Positions 12,843 to 23,689 of a DNA stretch of 64,000 nt are shown piece by piece. The stretch's first letter is position 1; each line of letters opens with the position of its first letter. Below the pieces are notes generated by a model, which was not told the origin of the DNA, searched no databases, and saw nothing but the letters and a program-made list of their open reading frames with translations. Origin of the DNA: Aphrocallistes beatrix (lineage: Eukaryota; Porifera; Hexactinellida; Sceptrulophora; Aphrocallistidae); the NCBI GenBank assembly GCA_963281255.1, contig OY725495.1, positions 2,790,001-2,854,000 of the forward strand. The letters are read 5' to 3'. The translations under genes and the position numbers were made by a program.

Positions 12843-13572
12843 ATATATATATATATACACGTATATATAAACATTAATCGAGTTTTAATAGTAAGGATAT
12901 ACATATGTAACGAATTGATCAACTCTTAAATGGCGCTAGATTTTTGTAAACTCATTTCCGATTAAGTCATTTTAACTCTGTTATCTAGGATTTTATCACG
13001 ATCTAAAGAGAAGTCCATGAGATGTGACAAAATCCTAGATAGCTCGAAGATTATGAATATTGAAGATAAACACGTGAACATTATAATTATCATATAGAAA
13101 GTAATAACTTGAGGATTGAATGGCATAATTTATTGGTGTCTACGATGTATACTTTTTGAGTTATGGCTTAAAAATTCAATTTTTGCTTCAATAGCAAATA
13201 AGGAATGCATAGGCATTCCAGTTAAGAGATAATTTTTGGATTAAGGCATTCCTATTGTTGTTATATCAAAAATTAAAACTTTAAAATGCTGATAACGATA
13301 TTTTAAATGAGCTAGAACAGCAGCATTTTTCTCTCCAAAGAGCCTATTGCGCAATCACATGATGACATATCAACTTTTGTACAGCTGAATTGCATACCCT
13401 GATACAATGTTTGCATATGGTATTAATATATTTCGGTCTTTCCGTATACATTTTTTGATTTATCGGTCTAATTAAATTTTGACTGTGTCAAAACTGGCCT
13501 TCTATTTTCAAGCCTTCTCGGTGACATACAAGACCGTATATTAAGTAGGTCATGGCTAGAGACTTGCTCCTA

Positions 13573-13800
13573 ACGGTTGACATGGGAATTTTATGGGGGT
13601 AGATTTTGAATACTATATTTTCGAACCAAATGATAAATTATTTGTTCATTTTTGTTTACAATACATTAAATAAACAAATCTAAAAAGATTTCAACTGTTG
13701 ACCTGTGATTTTCGAGGCGTGGATTCCTAATATTGCATTATCGGATCTATCGATTCTGAATTTGTTAATATCTGCTACGCAAGTGCGTGAAGCGCGCTTG
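13573..13800 (+). mobile_element. 3' part of a family B Helitron
   Basis: It contains the family B unit (GGTTGACATGGGAATTTTATG, TTTGTTTACAATACATTAAAT) and ends GTGAAGCGCGCTTG at 13800, followed by T. Part of the GC-rich 3' segment is deleted. Confidence 0.55.
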
Positions 13801-14102
13801 TATGAAATATTTCTTGATTAACGAAATACATTTGTTTCCGTACTCTAAGTATGCAATCCCCATATATATATTGCTAGTAAACCCCAAATAAATTGCAAGT
13901 AAATACCTGTCAAGGTGTAATTCCTACAATTTTTCAGAATGCATGATTATTATTTTGTAGCGCCAAGTAAGAACTCCTACTTGGCGCTGCGACAAGTAGG
14001 AATATTCTTGTCGAAGAACATTTGTACGTGACTTTACTGTTAGCCCGAAATATGGTTAAGATCTCCTTGACTGTATGTTTTAAATCGACGTTTATAATAT
14101 TA

Positions 14103-14746
14103 CAAGCGCGCCTTCACTTGCTTGCGCTTCGCGGCTGGCGGACACTTTGTGTCCGCCGGAGGCTCCCTTCGGTCGCCGTCGAAAATTTACCAATTTTTAA
14201 AATTTTGATGAGTAATGATGACGTCATAACTAAGTCATGAGTCATCATTTTTTGATGATAGTTGTATCATATGTGAGATATGTTAGTATACAGAATATAT
14301 TAAAATTTCAGCCTTCTATCTCCTATAATGGCTGAGTTATGCTCGAATAACTGTATTGCTTAACTTTGAAAAATGCGACAATGACGTCATAATTCCATGA
14401 TGAGTCGACATTTTCGTCTGAGCTCAGAACTTACTGGAGTCATAGCTAAAAGACTCCCACATGCCAAAAATCAGCTTTCTGCGCCTGGCAGTTTCTTCAA
14501 TCAATTCGTTACAGATATATATAGATATATATATATCAGGGTATTATACAGCCCTCCAGAGATACGCTCCTAATCTAAAATCCCTAAATTTTCATACGCC
14601 TAAATCTATAAATTGCATTATAAAATAGGGTAAATTGGGTATTATTCTGGATTTTCATGCTCCTAAACACTTTGAGGCTTAAAATCATACGCCTAAAGGA
14701 GCGTCTTGCGCTCCTAGATAATCCCCTGATATATATATACATATAT

Positions 14747-14788
<42 letters not shown>

Positions 14789-14811
14789 TAATCGAGTTTT
14801 AATAGTAAGGA
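14103..14811 (-). mobile_element. Complete family A Helitron with a MITE in its (TA)n tract
   Basis: On the minus strand it runs from A|TCCTTACTATTAAAACTCG (14811), through a (TA)n tract and TCTGTAACGAATTGATTG, to ...AAGGCGCGCTTG (14103) followed by T. It has two TGACGTCA sites and a TGAGTCA site. This is a good reference for the layout of the family. Confidence 0.82.
14537..14728. mobile_element. MITE with CAGGG...CCCCTG ends inside Helitron (TA)n
   Basis: The left end CAGGGTATTATACAGCCC and the right end ATAATCCCCTG are weakly inverted. Inner segments pair (ATACGCTCCTAATCT, GGAGCGTCTTGCGCTCC). It is surrounded by (TA)n, so the target duplication cannot be fixed. Confidence 0.55.
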
Positions 14812-15053
14812 TATCTTTCATTAAGGTAGAGAAACATTGTTAAAAAGAAATCATAACGAACTAATATTCTAACACATCACAGGTTTGGACCACACGAAAA
14901 TAAATATTACTAAGCCCCAGCCATAGCCTACTAAAGATAATGCCCACCAACAGGCTCTTACCATAGATGAAAAAGAAGGCGAAATACTTATATTACTCTC
15001 AGCAAAAACAATTATGGTTTTAATTAAAATTTGAAGTAGAATCATAATTGTTA

Positions 15054-15660
15054 CAAGCGCTTCGCTTGCTTGCGCTGAGCGGCTGACAGACACTTTGTGT
15101 CCGCCGGAGGCCTTGGCTCCATAGGCGTCGTAAACTTTATTTCCTACCCTTGGACTGCCAGGCCACAATAATCCAGGGCCGTTCAGTCAGTTAATCGGGC
15201 CGTATCTTCAGCTGATCCAGCGTTACCGTCAGCCAAATGGGCCGTGAACCCTTGATCTACATGAGGAATTAGCAACAGCCAATTACCAGTACATAATAGC
15301 ACTAAGCTTTTTACTGGGTAGTACCCGGTCATTTACCGGGTAGTACCGAGCATTAGACCGGGTAGTACCCGGCATTCACTCTGGGCCGCCCGGCAATTGC
15401 CGGGTAACCGGGTGGATTACGACGCCTATGCTTGGCTCACATTGATTAATTATGAGGGAGATAAAATCTCTAAATATATCTGTCTTACTGTTAAAATCGA
15501 AATCACTCGAAAAATCACCAGGTCATAACAGAGTGATGAGTCATCATTTTTTGATAATAGTTGTATCACATGTGAAGAATATTAATATACACATTATATT
15601 ACAATTTCATCCTTTTATCATCTAAAATGGCTGAGTTATAGTCGAAAATGGAAGTAGCAC
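15054..15660 (-). mobile_element. Family A Helitron, 5' truncated, with nested MITE
   Basis: The 3' end reads CAAGCGCTTCGCTTGCTTG on the plus strand at 15054, preceded by A. The body continues after the nested MITE (15120-15430) with GATTAATTATGAGGGAGAT and stops near 15660 without the 5' terminus. Confidence 0.7.
15120..15430. mobile_element. MITE with CATAGGCGTCGTAA ends and 8-bp TSD CTTGGCTC
   Basis: The ends CATAGGCGTCGTAA and TTACGACGCCTATG are perfect inverted repeats. CTTGGCTC flanks both sides (15112-15119 and 15431-15438). The 8-bp duplication fits hAT. Inside, 15308-15412 has repeated self-complementary GGGTAGTACCCGG units. Confidence 0.82.
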
Positions 15661-17239
15661 GCATTACATTATGTACATGCATACATACGGACGGACGAGA
15701 AACGCAGATAAGCTGTCCATGCCATAAGGGCATCTCCCTACAGGAGCTGCACTAAAAAACTCCATGACACAGTTCACTACTTACAGCAAAGTTACTGACC
15801 GGTGGGCTGTTTCTTATGTACGAGTATTATTCCTGTATATAGCAATCACCTGCTCAAAGCAGCTAACAATCACTTTTGTATGTTTTTTTGAAGTAAAACT
15901 CCATAAAGGCCTATTAATCAAAGAAAATTTAAAGTTTGGCCTTCACTTTCTGAAAGACAAGTTGAAAAGAGACTTACTCAATGCTGCATCACAACCAGGG
16001 CAGAATCCATTACAGCGTTCTGAAGATGATCTACCTTCCGAGACGCTATCACAATACGACGCTGAACTTGGAGAACCTGACACTGCTGCTGTTGATACAA
16101 CTAATAATGATACAAATTTGGATGTGGAAATCCAACCTGACCCTGTTGATTTTATTATGGAGACTAGCACAATAAGATGCAATTGGAAACTTGAGAGATT
16201 TTGATTCTGGTGCAGATACACCTTGACAAAAAAAACGTGAGGACAAACTAGATCTACTTGCAATGCAGCCTCAGCAGCCAATATATCGCGTTCCTTTCTC
16301 AGTTGACATTTATTTCCAGATACAAAATGATGGAAGCAAAATACAGCGAAAATGTATAACATATGTCGAAAATCAACTTTATTTGTAGAATATGTGGTTG
16401 CTTTTCGAATAATCGATCGAACGATTTAGTGCTCGGAAGGAGGAATTTCCGCCGCATCATAAAGTTAATCGCAGGGACTGCCTTGTCGAGGTCATTTAGA
16501 ATGTGCACGTGACTTTTTAGACACAAACAAAAGTAAGGAAATTTTCTTGAAATGGTGTTGATCGCTAGCAAGCATGACCCTTCCTGAATGCTTATGCGGC
16601 ACAGTGTTCCGAAAGAGATCAAATTCAGGGCGAGGGAGTACCGTTACCTTTCTGAGCAAAACAACTGTGAACAATATTATCCGAATCCTAGCTGAACTGA
16701 TCCAAGAACAACTTGTGATGACAATTAACGCAGATTGTAATCGAAAGTATGGTATCATGATAGATGGAACTGGATAGTTCTGAAACTGATCAACTGAGCA
16801 TCGTGGCACGACATGTTACTACTGATGGTAATGTTGAGGAGCGCCTTCTAGGTTTCGAGGTGATTACTTCTGGCAAAGGTGAAGCTTTGTTGAAACTTCT
16901 AGTTGGAAAGCTTCATAAACTTGGTCTGGACATTATAACTATCATTGGACTTTCATTGGATGGTACTTCTGCAAACACCTTACAAAATGTTGGAGTTGTG
17001 AAATACAATAATGATGAAGTCCCACAGGGCTATTTTGTTTAGGGATTTGCTCACCAGCAAAATCTAATGATTACTCCAGTTTATTCTGAAATCAAGGAGG
17101 AAAGGAACTTCATGGGATTACTTGAAGAGACATGTAGTTTCTTCAGTTAAATTTCACGACGGGTTGATGTGGGCGCAGACCCAATGTTATGGAGCAGTCA
17201 ATTAAAAAAATGGTGAAACTGGGTAAAACGCGTTGGTGG

Positions 17240-17385
17240 TAAGTAGTGCACTAGTGAGGTGAATGATAAAAGGTTGTAAGTAGACCGTCACTGAGTCTCT
17301 TAGACACAGTATTCCTGCGACTAAGAGACTCAATGTCGGTATACTTACAACTTTCTATCATTCACCTCACTAGTGCACTACTTAT
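17240..17385. mobile_element. Foldback MITE TAAGTAGTGCACTAGTGAGG
   Basis: A nearly perfect palindrome: TAAGTAGTGCACTAGTGAGG at left and CCTCACTAGTGCACTACTTA at right. The inner arms GACTGAGTCTCTTAG-like sequence also pair. It interrupts the DUF4371-type relic. Confidence 0.75.
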
Positions 17386-17489
17386 TTCAACGGGTTCTCA
17401 AAATGGTGCTCAGAATCTGTGATCCAGTGACAAAGTTAGAGGAAGCTGCTCAATTGGGACAGTTCGGGGGTCAGCAAATACCTAAGTGA

Positions 17490-17595
17490 CGTCCCGATTA
17501 TCCGACGACTTTTGTATTAAAAATCAATCCCTATAGATTGTCCCGATTAAGCGAATACCCCAATTATCCGGGTCCCTATTAAGCGGCTTCCACTC
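17490..17595. repeat. Fragment of a Tigger-like MITE
   Basis: It contains TTGTCCCGATTAAGCGAATA and CCCTATTAAGCGGCTTCCACT, related to the CCGCTTAATAGGG MITE group, but clean ends and TA duplications are missing. Confidence 0.45.
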
Positions 17596-18568
17596 CAGAC
17601 GCGTGGATTATCTTTCTCAGGTTCTTCAGTTGGTAGAGTTTGAAAAGAATGGTCTATCAACTAACCATTCCAACTCCAACGAGTATTTTCAAGGAGCAGA
17701 TGCATTTCGAAGGCAGGTACAGGATCTTAAGGATAGGGATGATAATCCAGACTTCGATGTCCGCTTTCAATAGAACCTCTGATGACCCGTAACATCTGAT
17801 ACAACAGAAAAGTTTAGAATAGAATTTCAATAAGATTTTATGAACGAAATTTCTCTTTTCAGAAATATCATGGCTCAACCCACAAAACTATGAAAAGATA
17901 ACTGATACAAATTCATTTTCAATGCGTTGCCTTGCTGAACTGAAGTTGACGAACTGGAATTGAAACAAAAATGAATTCATTTTGCACAATACCACTTCTC
18001 TCTTGGATAATCATCTTCCACTTCATTAGAAGACAGTGACAAGGAGCAAGAGCTCAATGAGAAGTCAAGTGAGACAACCAACGTTGTTATCCCATTCTGC
18101 AAAGGAAATTGTTCGAATTGCCTTGGATGCATTCTCACTCTGCTTGTTGACTATCGTTTCTACTGTCGAAGTTATAGTAAGCTTTACACGTGTCTAAGAA
18201 TTTCGCTAAGTTATATAAATTTGAATTTTCTAGGAGCAAAACGACAGGATTTTGTTAGTTCTTGTCGCGTCATCATGACGTAGCATGTTGACGTTAGCAT
18301 AAGTCATAAGATCATTGATGCAGTCAAACTTCCAATAGTGAACACCTCCAAATAGTGAACATTATTTTCTGGTCCCAAATATTTCTCTATCGAACAATAT
18401 TAGCAATAACCTCTCTTGAATGAATACCTCTATACTGTGAATAGTGAACACCTACATTGTCTATGTATCCCAATTAGAATGAACCTCTAATTAGTGAACA
18501 TGTGAACATGGGTTAGGTTTCTGAATACATAATAATCGGTGTTATATGAAAAGCATGAAAAGATAGTA

Positions 18569-18881
18569 CAGTCAACTCCCGTTATATCGAAGTCGAAGGG
18601 ACCCTTATTTCCATTTCGATATAAGCGGAGTTCGACTTCGATATAAGCGAAGTTTAAGTTTCAATAATTCGATATAAGCGGAGTTCGACTTCGATATAAC
18701 CGGATTAAAACTGTAGTTATATTATCACTGGGGAAAGTACATTCCTTCGATATAAGCGGAATTTCGATATAACCGAATTCTTATAAATTAGATTGAATGA
18801 GATTGCTTTGGGGTTGTTAATTAACTTCGATATAAGCGGGTATTTCGATATATCCGTGTTCGATATAACGGGAGTTGACTG
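18569..18881. mobile_element. Tigger-like MITE, CAGTCAACTCCCGTTATATCG ends
   Basis: The ends CAGTCAACTCCCGTTATATC and GATATAACGGGAGTTGACTG are inverted and flanked by TA. Internal copies of TTCGATATAAGCGGAGTTCG repeat. It directly abuts the next MITE, sharing its TA. Confidence 0.85.
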
Positions 18882-18883
18882 TA

Positions 18884-19674
18884 CAGGGTGGCTTGTAAGT
18901 TCTATCCCAAGCTTTATTAGGTATAAAATTTCTTAAACTCAAACAATCTTAGTTACTATGGTCTTTAGAGATTGTAATTCGAATATTCTCAATGATTTTA
19001 TAAGATTTTTCGATTCTATGACTTAGAAATATGTTTTGTATAGTGAGTTTTGAGAAAAAAAAAATGTGTCCCGGCACGCAGCGAAAATCGAGAATCCAGG
19101 CCACTGCTTCTGTAAAAAATGTCTCTAAAATCGATGTTCCATGACGATTTAGCATCAGATACCTTTCATTCACCATTGAAATATTTCACAAATCCATTGC
19201 ATTTATTATCAGAAACGAGATAAAGTTATTATTTCACGACTTCAAATCAGGCACATTTTGCAAAATCACCCAAAATTACGATGCCTACGATGCCTATGTC
19301 AGCCATGACAGCTGGCCCCAAATTACTACGTCCGATAGTATTGCTGGAATGGTCCCCTATCAATAACTTCTTTTAATCACAACAGATCATATTTTGATTG
19401 ATAGAGAACAATCCCGGCAATACTATCGGACGTGATAATTTGGGGCCAGCTGTCATGGCTGACATATGCATCGTTTCATGTGGCCCAATATCCAAAAATG
19501 TTCATAGTATATCAAAGTACATGTGTACCAATTTTGGTGCTTTTATCACAAAATGCACAATTGTTTTGCTATGCCGCACCACTAAATATCTAAAGACCAT
19601 AATAACTAAGATTGTTTGAGTTTAAGAAATTTTATACCTAATAAAGCTTGGGACAGAACTTACAAGCCACCCTG
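18884..19674. mobile_element. Foldback MITE, second copy of the 12088 family
   Basis: The ends CAGGGTGGCTTGTAAGTTC and GAACTTACAAGCCACCCTG are inverted and flanked by TA. It carries the same arm sequence as 12088-12842. A different foldback element is nested at 19290-19480. Confidence 0.83.
19290..19480. mobile_element. Foldback element nested in the 18884 MITE
   Basis: The arms GTCAGCCATGACAGCTGGCC and GGCCAGCTGTCATGGCTGAC are inverted, as are TACGTCCGATAGTATTG and CAATACTATCGGACGTG. Exact ends and target duplication were not determined. Confidence 0.65.
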
Positions 19675-20370
19675 TATGTTAATAAACAATTAGTATATGG
19701 TCAGTTTCAAATACTCAAGTCAGTTTAGCTTATTCATCCCTGCGTAAGTACTATAATATTTCACTGAAAAGGAAAAATATTACAATATCAAGGCATTCAG
19801 TAAAATGACAGCAGAGTTTTTTGGACTGTAATGAAAGCTAAATCTGCAATCAAAGAGTTAATATTAGAAAGAACATGTTAAAAGCGGGCAAAACTCACTA
19901 ATTATTTAAATAAAATTAATTTAGAGCTAAATATTGAGTTAAAACTTGTATACAGGGCTGGATGGAGTACCGGATCTCAGGGGGAAGCTAGATGCAACCC
20001 TGAGTACGAGTCCAGTTGAATAAAAGACAGAAAAAAGATTTTCATCTTTCCCTCCTTCTCCATACTTAAACATTCTATTATTTACAACTTGAATGTATTA
20101 AATAGAATTTGATGTCTGACAATCGCGCTTTGCTCTCCCCCCAAACTACTTGAAATATTAGTCATCATATGAAAAATTACTTTTATAACTGGCTGAACCG
20201 ATAATTCAATACATTTTTTTCCTGCATAAGTATACGCTAACTTGGAGAATTTGGGCATATTATAAAACTAATTTGTAAGTTCTCGCAGCAACAGCGCCCC
20301 CCAACCACGAACGATAGACTGCTAAACCTACCCCCCTAAAATGCGAAAAAATCCTGTTCAGTATGGCTGT

Positions 20371-20460
20371 ACAGTCAAACCTCTCTATAGTGAACACCCT
20401 CAGGACCGGATTTTTTGTCATTATATCGAGGTGTTCATTAAGCGAGGTTCCATTGAAATA
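20371..20460. repeat. Half of a Tigger-like MITE
   Basis: CAGTCAAACCTCTCTATAGT after TA resembles a left Tigger end, followed by ATATCGAGGTGTTCATTAAG. No right end was found. A diverged relative starts near 18318 (CAGTCAAACTTCCAATAGTG). Confidence 0.5.
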
Positions 20461-20668
20461 GTATAACAGTGAAATTTTACTTTGCCATATTAAATGTAGG
20501 ATGATCTATTCAGGAGGGGGCTAGCACCCCCCTGAAAATATTTTAGATCCACTCATTATCCCCCTAAAATCCAGGCCTGGATCTAACCCTGCTTGTACTG
20601 CAGTAGAATGCAATAGAATTGGATAATATTCATTAAATAACCCTATTATACAACAAATCTTAACGAAC

Positions 20669-20830
20669 CTGGTTCTGTAAATTGTTTATACCAGATTGCG
20701 TCATATTTAGCTGAGAATCTAAGTTAGATTGATTCGGTTGAGAAGAAGCGGTTGGAGTTGTAGAACTTGTGCAAAGGGCTTTCTGACTTACAGCGTTACT
20801 AGATGAATCTGGAGAGCAGACCACTGGAGT
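20669..20830 (-). CDS. CBP/p300: CBP/p300 homologue, exon 3 (Ser/Thr/Gln-rich linker)
   Basis: A 162-base exon of exactly 54 codons, phase 0 at both ends. It starts TPVVCSPDSSSNAVSQKA and ends SGINNLQNQ. The acceptor is CCTTATAG and the donor is GTTCGT after CAG, a weaker match than the other donors. The product is low-complexity and rich in serine, threonine, asparagine and glutamine, as expected for the linker before TAZ1 in this family. It was found because its ends fit the phase 0 ends of exons 2 and 4. It is too short to stand out as an open reading frame. Alone it would be weak; in context it is convincing. Confidence 0.75.
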
Positions 20831-20930
20831 CTATAAGGAAGAGTACAAATACATTTACTTATAAACTACTCAAATTAGGTATCCAATTAACAATAGCCCA
20901 AATATGCGGTTGTAGCCAATAGAATATATA

Positions 20931-21498
20931 TCCTTAATATTAAAACTCAATTAATGTTTGTATATATACAAGCGCTTCGCTTGCTTGCGCTGCGCTGCGG
21001 TGCTGGCGGACACTTGTCCGCCAGAGGGACCTGGGGTCACATTGATTAATAAAAAGGGGGATAACATCTCCAAATACGTCTGTCCTAATTTTATAATCGA
21101 TATCGCACGAAAAATCACCAAATTTGTCAATTTTTAAAATTATGCATAATGATGACGTCACAACAGGGTGATGAGTCATCACTTTTTGATGATAGTAGTT
21201 GTGTCATATGTGAGATATATTGATATAGATTCTATTAAATTTCAGCCTTCTATCACCTAAAATGGCTGAGTTATGGTTGAAAAATTGAAATTTCTCATTA
21301 TAAAAAAGGTGACAATGACATCATAATTCCATGATGAGTCGACATTTTCGTCTGAGCTAAGAAATTACTGGAGCCATAGCCAAAAAACTCCCACATGCCA
21401 AAAATCAGCTTTCTGGGCATGACAGTTTATTCAATCAATTCGTTTACAGATAAGTATAGATATATATACAAACATTAATCGAGTTTTAATAGTAAGGT
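20931..21498 (-). mobile_element. Family A Helitron with inverted 5' ends at both sides
   Basis: The minus-strand body runs from 21498 (TTAATAGTAAGG on plus) to CTTG at 20969. Beyond it, (TA)n leads to a plus-oriented 5' end TCCTTAATATTAAAACTCA at 20931, preceded by A. Two CRE-like sites, one changed outside its core, and a TGAGTCA site are present. Confidence 0.7.
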
Positions 21499-22003
21499 TA
21501 CAAGCGCGATTCGCTTGCTTGCGCTGCGCGGCTGGCGGACACTTTGTGTCCGCCGGAGGAGCCCTTTGGGCGCCTGTGGTCACCAATGATTAATTATATG
21601 GGAGATAACATCTCTAAATACGTCTGTCCTACTGTTATAATCGATATCGCACGAAAAATCCAAATTTGTCAACCAAATTTGTCAATTTATAAATTTTGAT
21701 GCGTAATGATGACGTCATAACAGGGTGATGAGTCATCATTTTTTGATGATAGTTGTGCCATATGTGAGATGTATTAATATACATAATCTCTTAAAATTTC
21801 AGCCTTCTATCTCCTATAATGGCTGAGTTATGCTCGAATAACTGTATTGCTTAACTTTTGAAAATGTGACAATGACGTCATAATTCTATGATGAATCGAC
21901 ATTTTGCTCTGAGCTCAGAACTTACTGGAGCCATAGCTAAAATACTCCCACATGCCAAAAATCAGCTTTCTGCGCCTGGCAGTTTCTTCAATCAATTCGT
22001 TAC

Positions 22004-22036
<33 letters not shown>

Positions 22037-22526
22037 CAGTAGAACCTCTATAAGTGGGGGAGGTTGGGCCGGCTAGCATGATGATACTCCCCCATTCCCC
22101 ACTTATGATTCCAATTGTAATATTCCCATAAAACAAGCTTGCCTTAGTATTACTATGAGAATTCTCTATTCTACTTTCCCTAAAATTTATTATTACTTTC
22201 TTACGATTTTTTAATGGTTTATTAAGGGTGTAATGATATGAGAAAGGGTTGATTTGTGAGGCACGAAATTTCCAGCAAATGGTATAGCACAATCCCAAGT
22301 TCCGATTCATCTGTGAACGGTTGTTTTGATTAATATCCAATTTCGCATAGAAAAACTCCTATCATATTCCCCACATATAGAGGTTAATCTTAGTGTCGTG
22401 AGGTATTATTAGCCTAAAAGTTACCCCCATTCCCCGCATAATGGCACTTCCCCACTTATGGAGGTTTATCTGTATGGAAATGAGCAAAGATGTCAAAAAA
22501 TTGTCCCACTTATAGAGGTTCTACTG
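22037..22526. mobile_element. Tigger-like MITE, CAGTAGAACCTCTATAAGTG ends
   Basis: The ends CAGTAGAACCTCTATAAGTG and CACTTATAGAGGTTCTACTG are inverted and lie in TA. Internal repeats of CCCCACTTATGGAGG-like sequence occur. The 141-codon minus frame across it is a chance frame. Confidence 0.85.
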
Positions 22527-22567
<41 letters not shown>

Positions 22568-22568
<1 letters not shown>

Positions 22569-22755
22569 GTCGACTCCGCTTAATAGGGTCACTGTTTAAT
22601 CGGGTCAGCCGCTTAATCGGGTCACTTTTGGCAGGACCGGAATAGCTCTCACACATATAGGCTAATACAAAAATATTTTCGGTTCATAGGGTTCTCCGCT
22701 TAATCGGGTCAAAATACGCCCTGACCGATGTGACCCTATTAAGCGGAGTCGACTG
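22568..22755. mobile_element. Tigger-like MITE, GTCGACTCCGCTTAATAGG copy
   Basis: It has ends AGTCGACTCCGCTTAATAGG and CCTATTAAGCGGAGTCGACTG-type sequence in a (TA)n tract, nearly identical to 6404-6580 and 39585-39772. The first C of the left end is missing. Confidence 0.8.
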
Positions 22756-22798
22756 TATATATATACACATTAATCGAGTTTTAATAGTAAGGATATAT

Positions 22799-23638
22799 AC
22801 AAACTCTTCGCTTGCTTGCTTTGCGCGGCTGACGGACACTTTGTGTCCGCCGGAGCCGCCCTTTGGGAGCCTGGGCTCACACTGATTAGTCATATGGGGG
22901 AAGAAATCTCTAAATATTTCTGTCATACTGTTAAAATCGACATACTCGAAAAATCACAAAATTTTGAAGCGCAATGATGACGTCATTATAGAGCAGTGGT
23001 TCTCAACCGGAGTGCCGCGGCACCCGGGGTGGCATTTGCTTCCTCTAGGGGTGCCGCAGGCCTTACCACACTTACATACTGCTTTATTTTATTTTCTATT
23101 GATACCATTGTCAATGTTGAATTTGATGATTGTCCTCTGACAATCCTCTGGAATAATTTATTACACAATATTCACAATAATTTCCTAGTTTATTAATTAG
23201 TTATTCTATAATAAAGTCGTAATAATTCAAATCAAATTCCACTTTTACAATCATTTGTTCATTGGCCTGCCCCTAAGTCAAATTAAGGGGGCCGCTGAAA
23301 GGAATAAGTTTAGAAAGGGCGCCGCGAGAAGAAAAAGGTTGAGAAACACTGTTATAGAGTGATGAGTCAACATTTTTTGATGATAGTTGTATCACATGTA
23401 GAAAATATTAATACATACACACATTCTATTAAAATTTCCGATTTGTATCATCCAAAATGGTTGAGTTATAGTAAAAAAAGTGAAATTTCTAATCATAAAA
23501 AAATGTGACAATGACTTCATAATTCCATGATGAGTTGACATTTTCGTCTGAGCTCAGAACCTGTTGGAGCCATAGCCAAAATATTCCAAATGCCAAAAAA
23601 TCGCTTTCTGTACCTGGTAGTTGCCTAATTAACCGATT

Positions 23639-23645
<7 letters not shown>
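22799..23645 (-). mobile_element. Family A Helitron interrupted by a hAT MITE
   Basis: The decayed 3' end CAAACTCTTCGCTTGCTTG is at 22799. The body passes through GATGACGTCATTATAGAG, is split by 22994-23351, then resumes AGTGATGAGTCAACATT. It ends with TAACCGATTACACACACAT before (TA)n; no intact 5' terminus. Confidence 0.7.
22994..23351. mobile_element. hAT MITE with 8-bp TSD TTATAGAG
   Basis: The ends CAGTGGTTCTCAACC and GGTTGAGAAACACTG are inverted, with TTATAGAG duplicated at 22986-22993 and 23352-23359. It splits a Helitron, which proves it inserted later. The GC-rich interior GTGCCGCGGCACCC is typical of this MITE type. Confidence 0.9.
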
Positions 23646-23685
<40 letters not shown>

Positions 23686-23689
23686 CCCT

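Larger units (their letters stand above)
11216..12897 (-). mobile_element. Composite family A Helitron with 5' ends at both sides
   Basis: A plus-oriented 5' end (TCCTTACTATTAAAACTCG, 11216) and a minus-oriented one (ending 12897) bracket (TA)n tracts and a minus-strand family A body (about 11775-12085). The CTTG end is missing. MITEs sit in both (TA)n tracts (11278-11753 and 12088-12842). Confidence 0.65.
10780..13560. repeat. Large inverted repeat, arms 10780-11190 and 13110-13560
   Basis: The arms are diverged inverted copies. Examples are GGATACATCGTAGACAC near 11160 against GTGTCTACGATGTATAC near 13137, and GAGCGAAAAATGCTCATATT against CAGCATTTTTCTCTCC. They bracket the composite Helitron at 11216-12897. 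Origin unknown; family B-like sequence lies just outside both arms. Confidence 0.6.
15750..18200 (+). pseudogene. DUF4371/ZMYM1-like (hAT-type) transposase relic
   Basis: Fragments read in several plus frames. About 15900-16200 holds an acidic, low-complexity stretch. Degenerate sequence at 16200-16570 could be a TTF-type zinc finger. The clearest part is 16600-17035: FLSKTTVNNIIRILAELIQE, then DSSETDQLSIVARHVTTDGN, VEERLLGFEVITSGKGEALL and LSLDGTSANT. This is the order seen in the RNase H-like core of DUF4371/ZMYM1-type hAT proteins, including the MIDGT acidic position near 16755. A later piece, RVDYLSQVLQLVEFEKNG, is at about 17600-17660. Stops, frameshifts and a foldback insertion (17240-17385) make it a pseudogene. 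Confidence 0.7.
4589..20668 (-). other. Intron 3 of the CBP/p300 homologue (about 16 kb)
   Basis: A phase 0 intron. The donor is GTTCGT; the acceptor is CTCTCTGCAG ending at 4589. A second acceptor CCCTAG lies 18 bases upstream and is also in frame. The intron holds two hAT-type transposase relics, at least six Helitron copies and many MITEs. No recognisable feature was seen in 4600-6400, 6590-7030, 7170-7700 or 19690-20370. Confidence 0.7.
21501..22793 (-). mobile_element. Family A Helitron expanded by two MITEs in its (TA)n
   Basis: The 3' end CAAGCGCGATTCGCTTGC begins at 21501 after A; the 5' end (TTAATAGTAAGGA on plus) is at 22793. The body ends at about 22005 with TCAATCAATTCGTTAC. The rest is (TA)n carrying MITEs 22037-22526 and 22568-22755. 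Confidence 0.8.

Noticed and set aside
15943-16362. 139-codon minus frame
   Set aside because: It is antisense to the recognisable DUF4371-type relic and has no family features.
20931-21498. A TIR DNA transposon with TCCTTACTATTAAAACTCG inverted repeats
   Set aside because: Other copies with one such end terminate in CTTG and insert between A and T without duplication, which fits Helitrons. The inverted ends are reported as a finding instead.
22684-22926. 80-codon minus frame
   Set aside because: It crosses the junction of a Tigger-like MITE and a Helitron, so it cannot be a gene.
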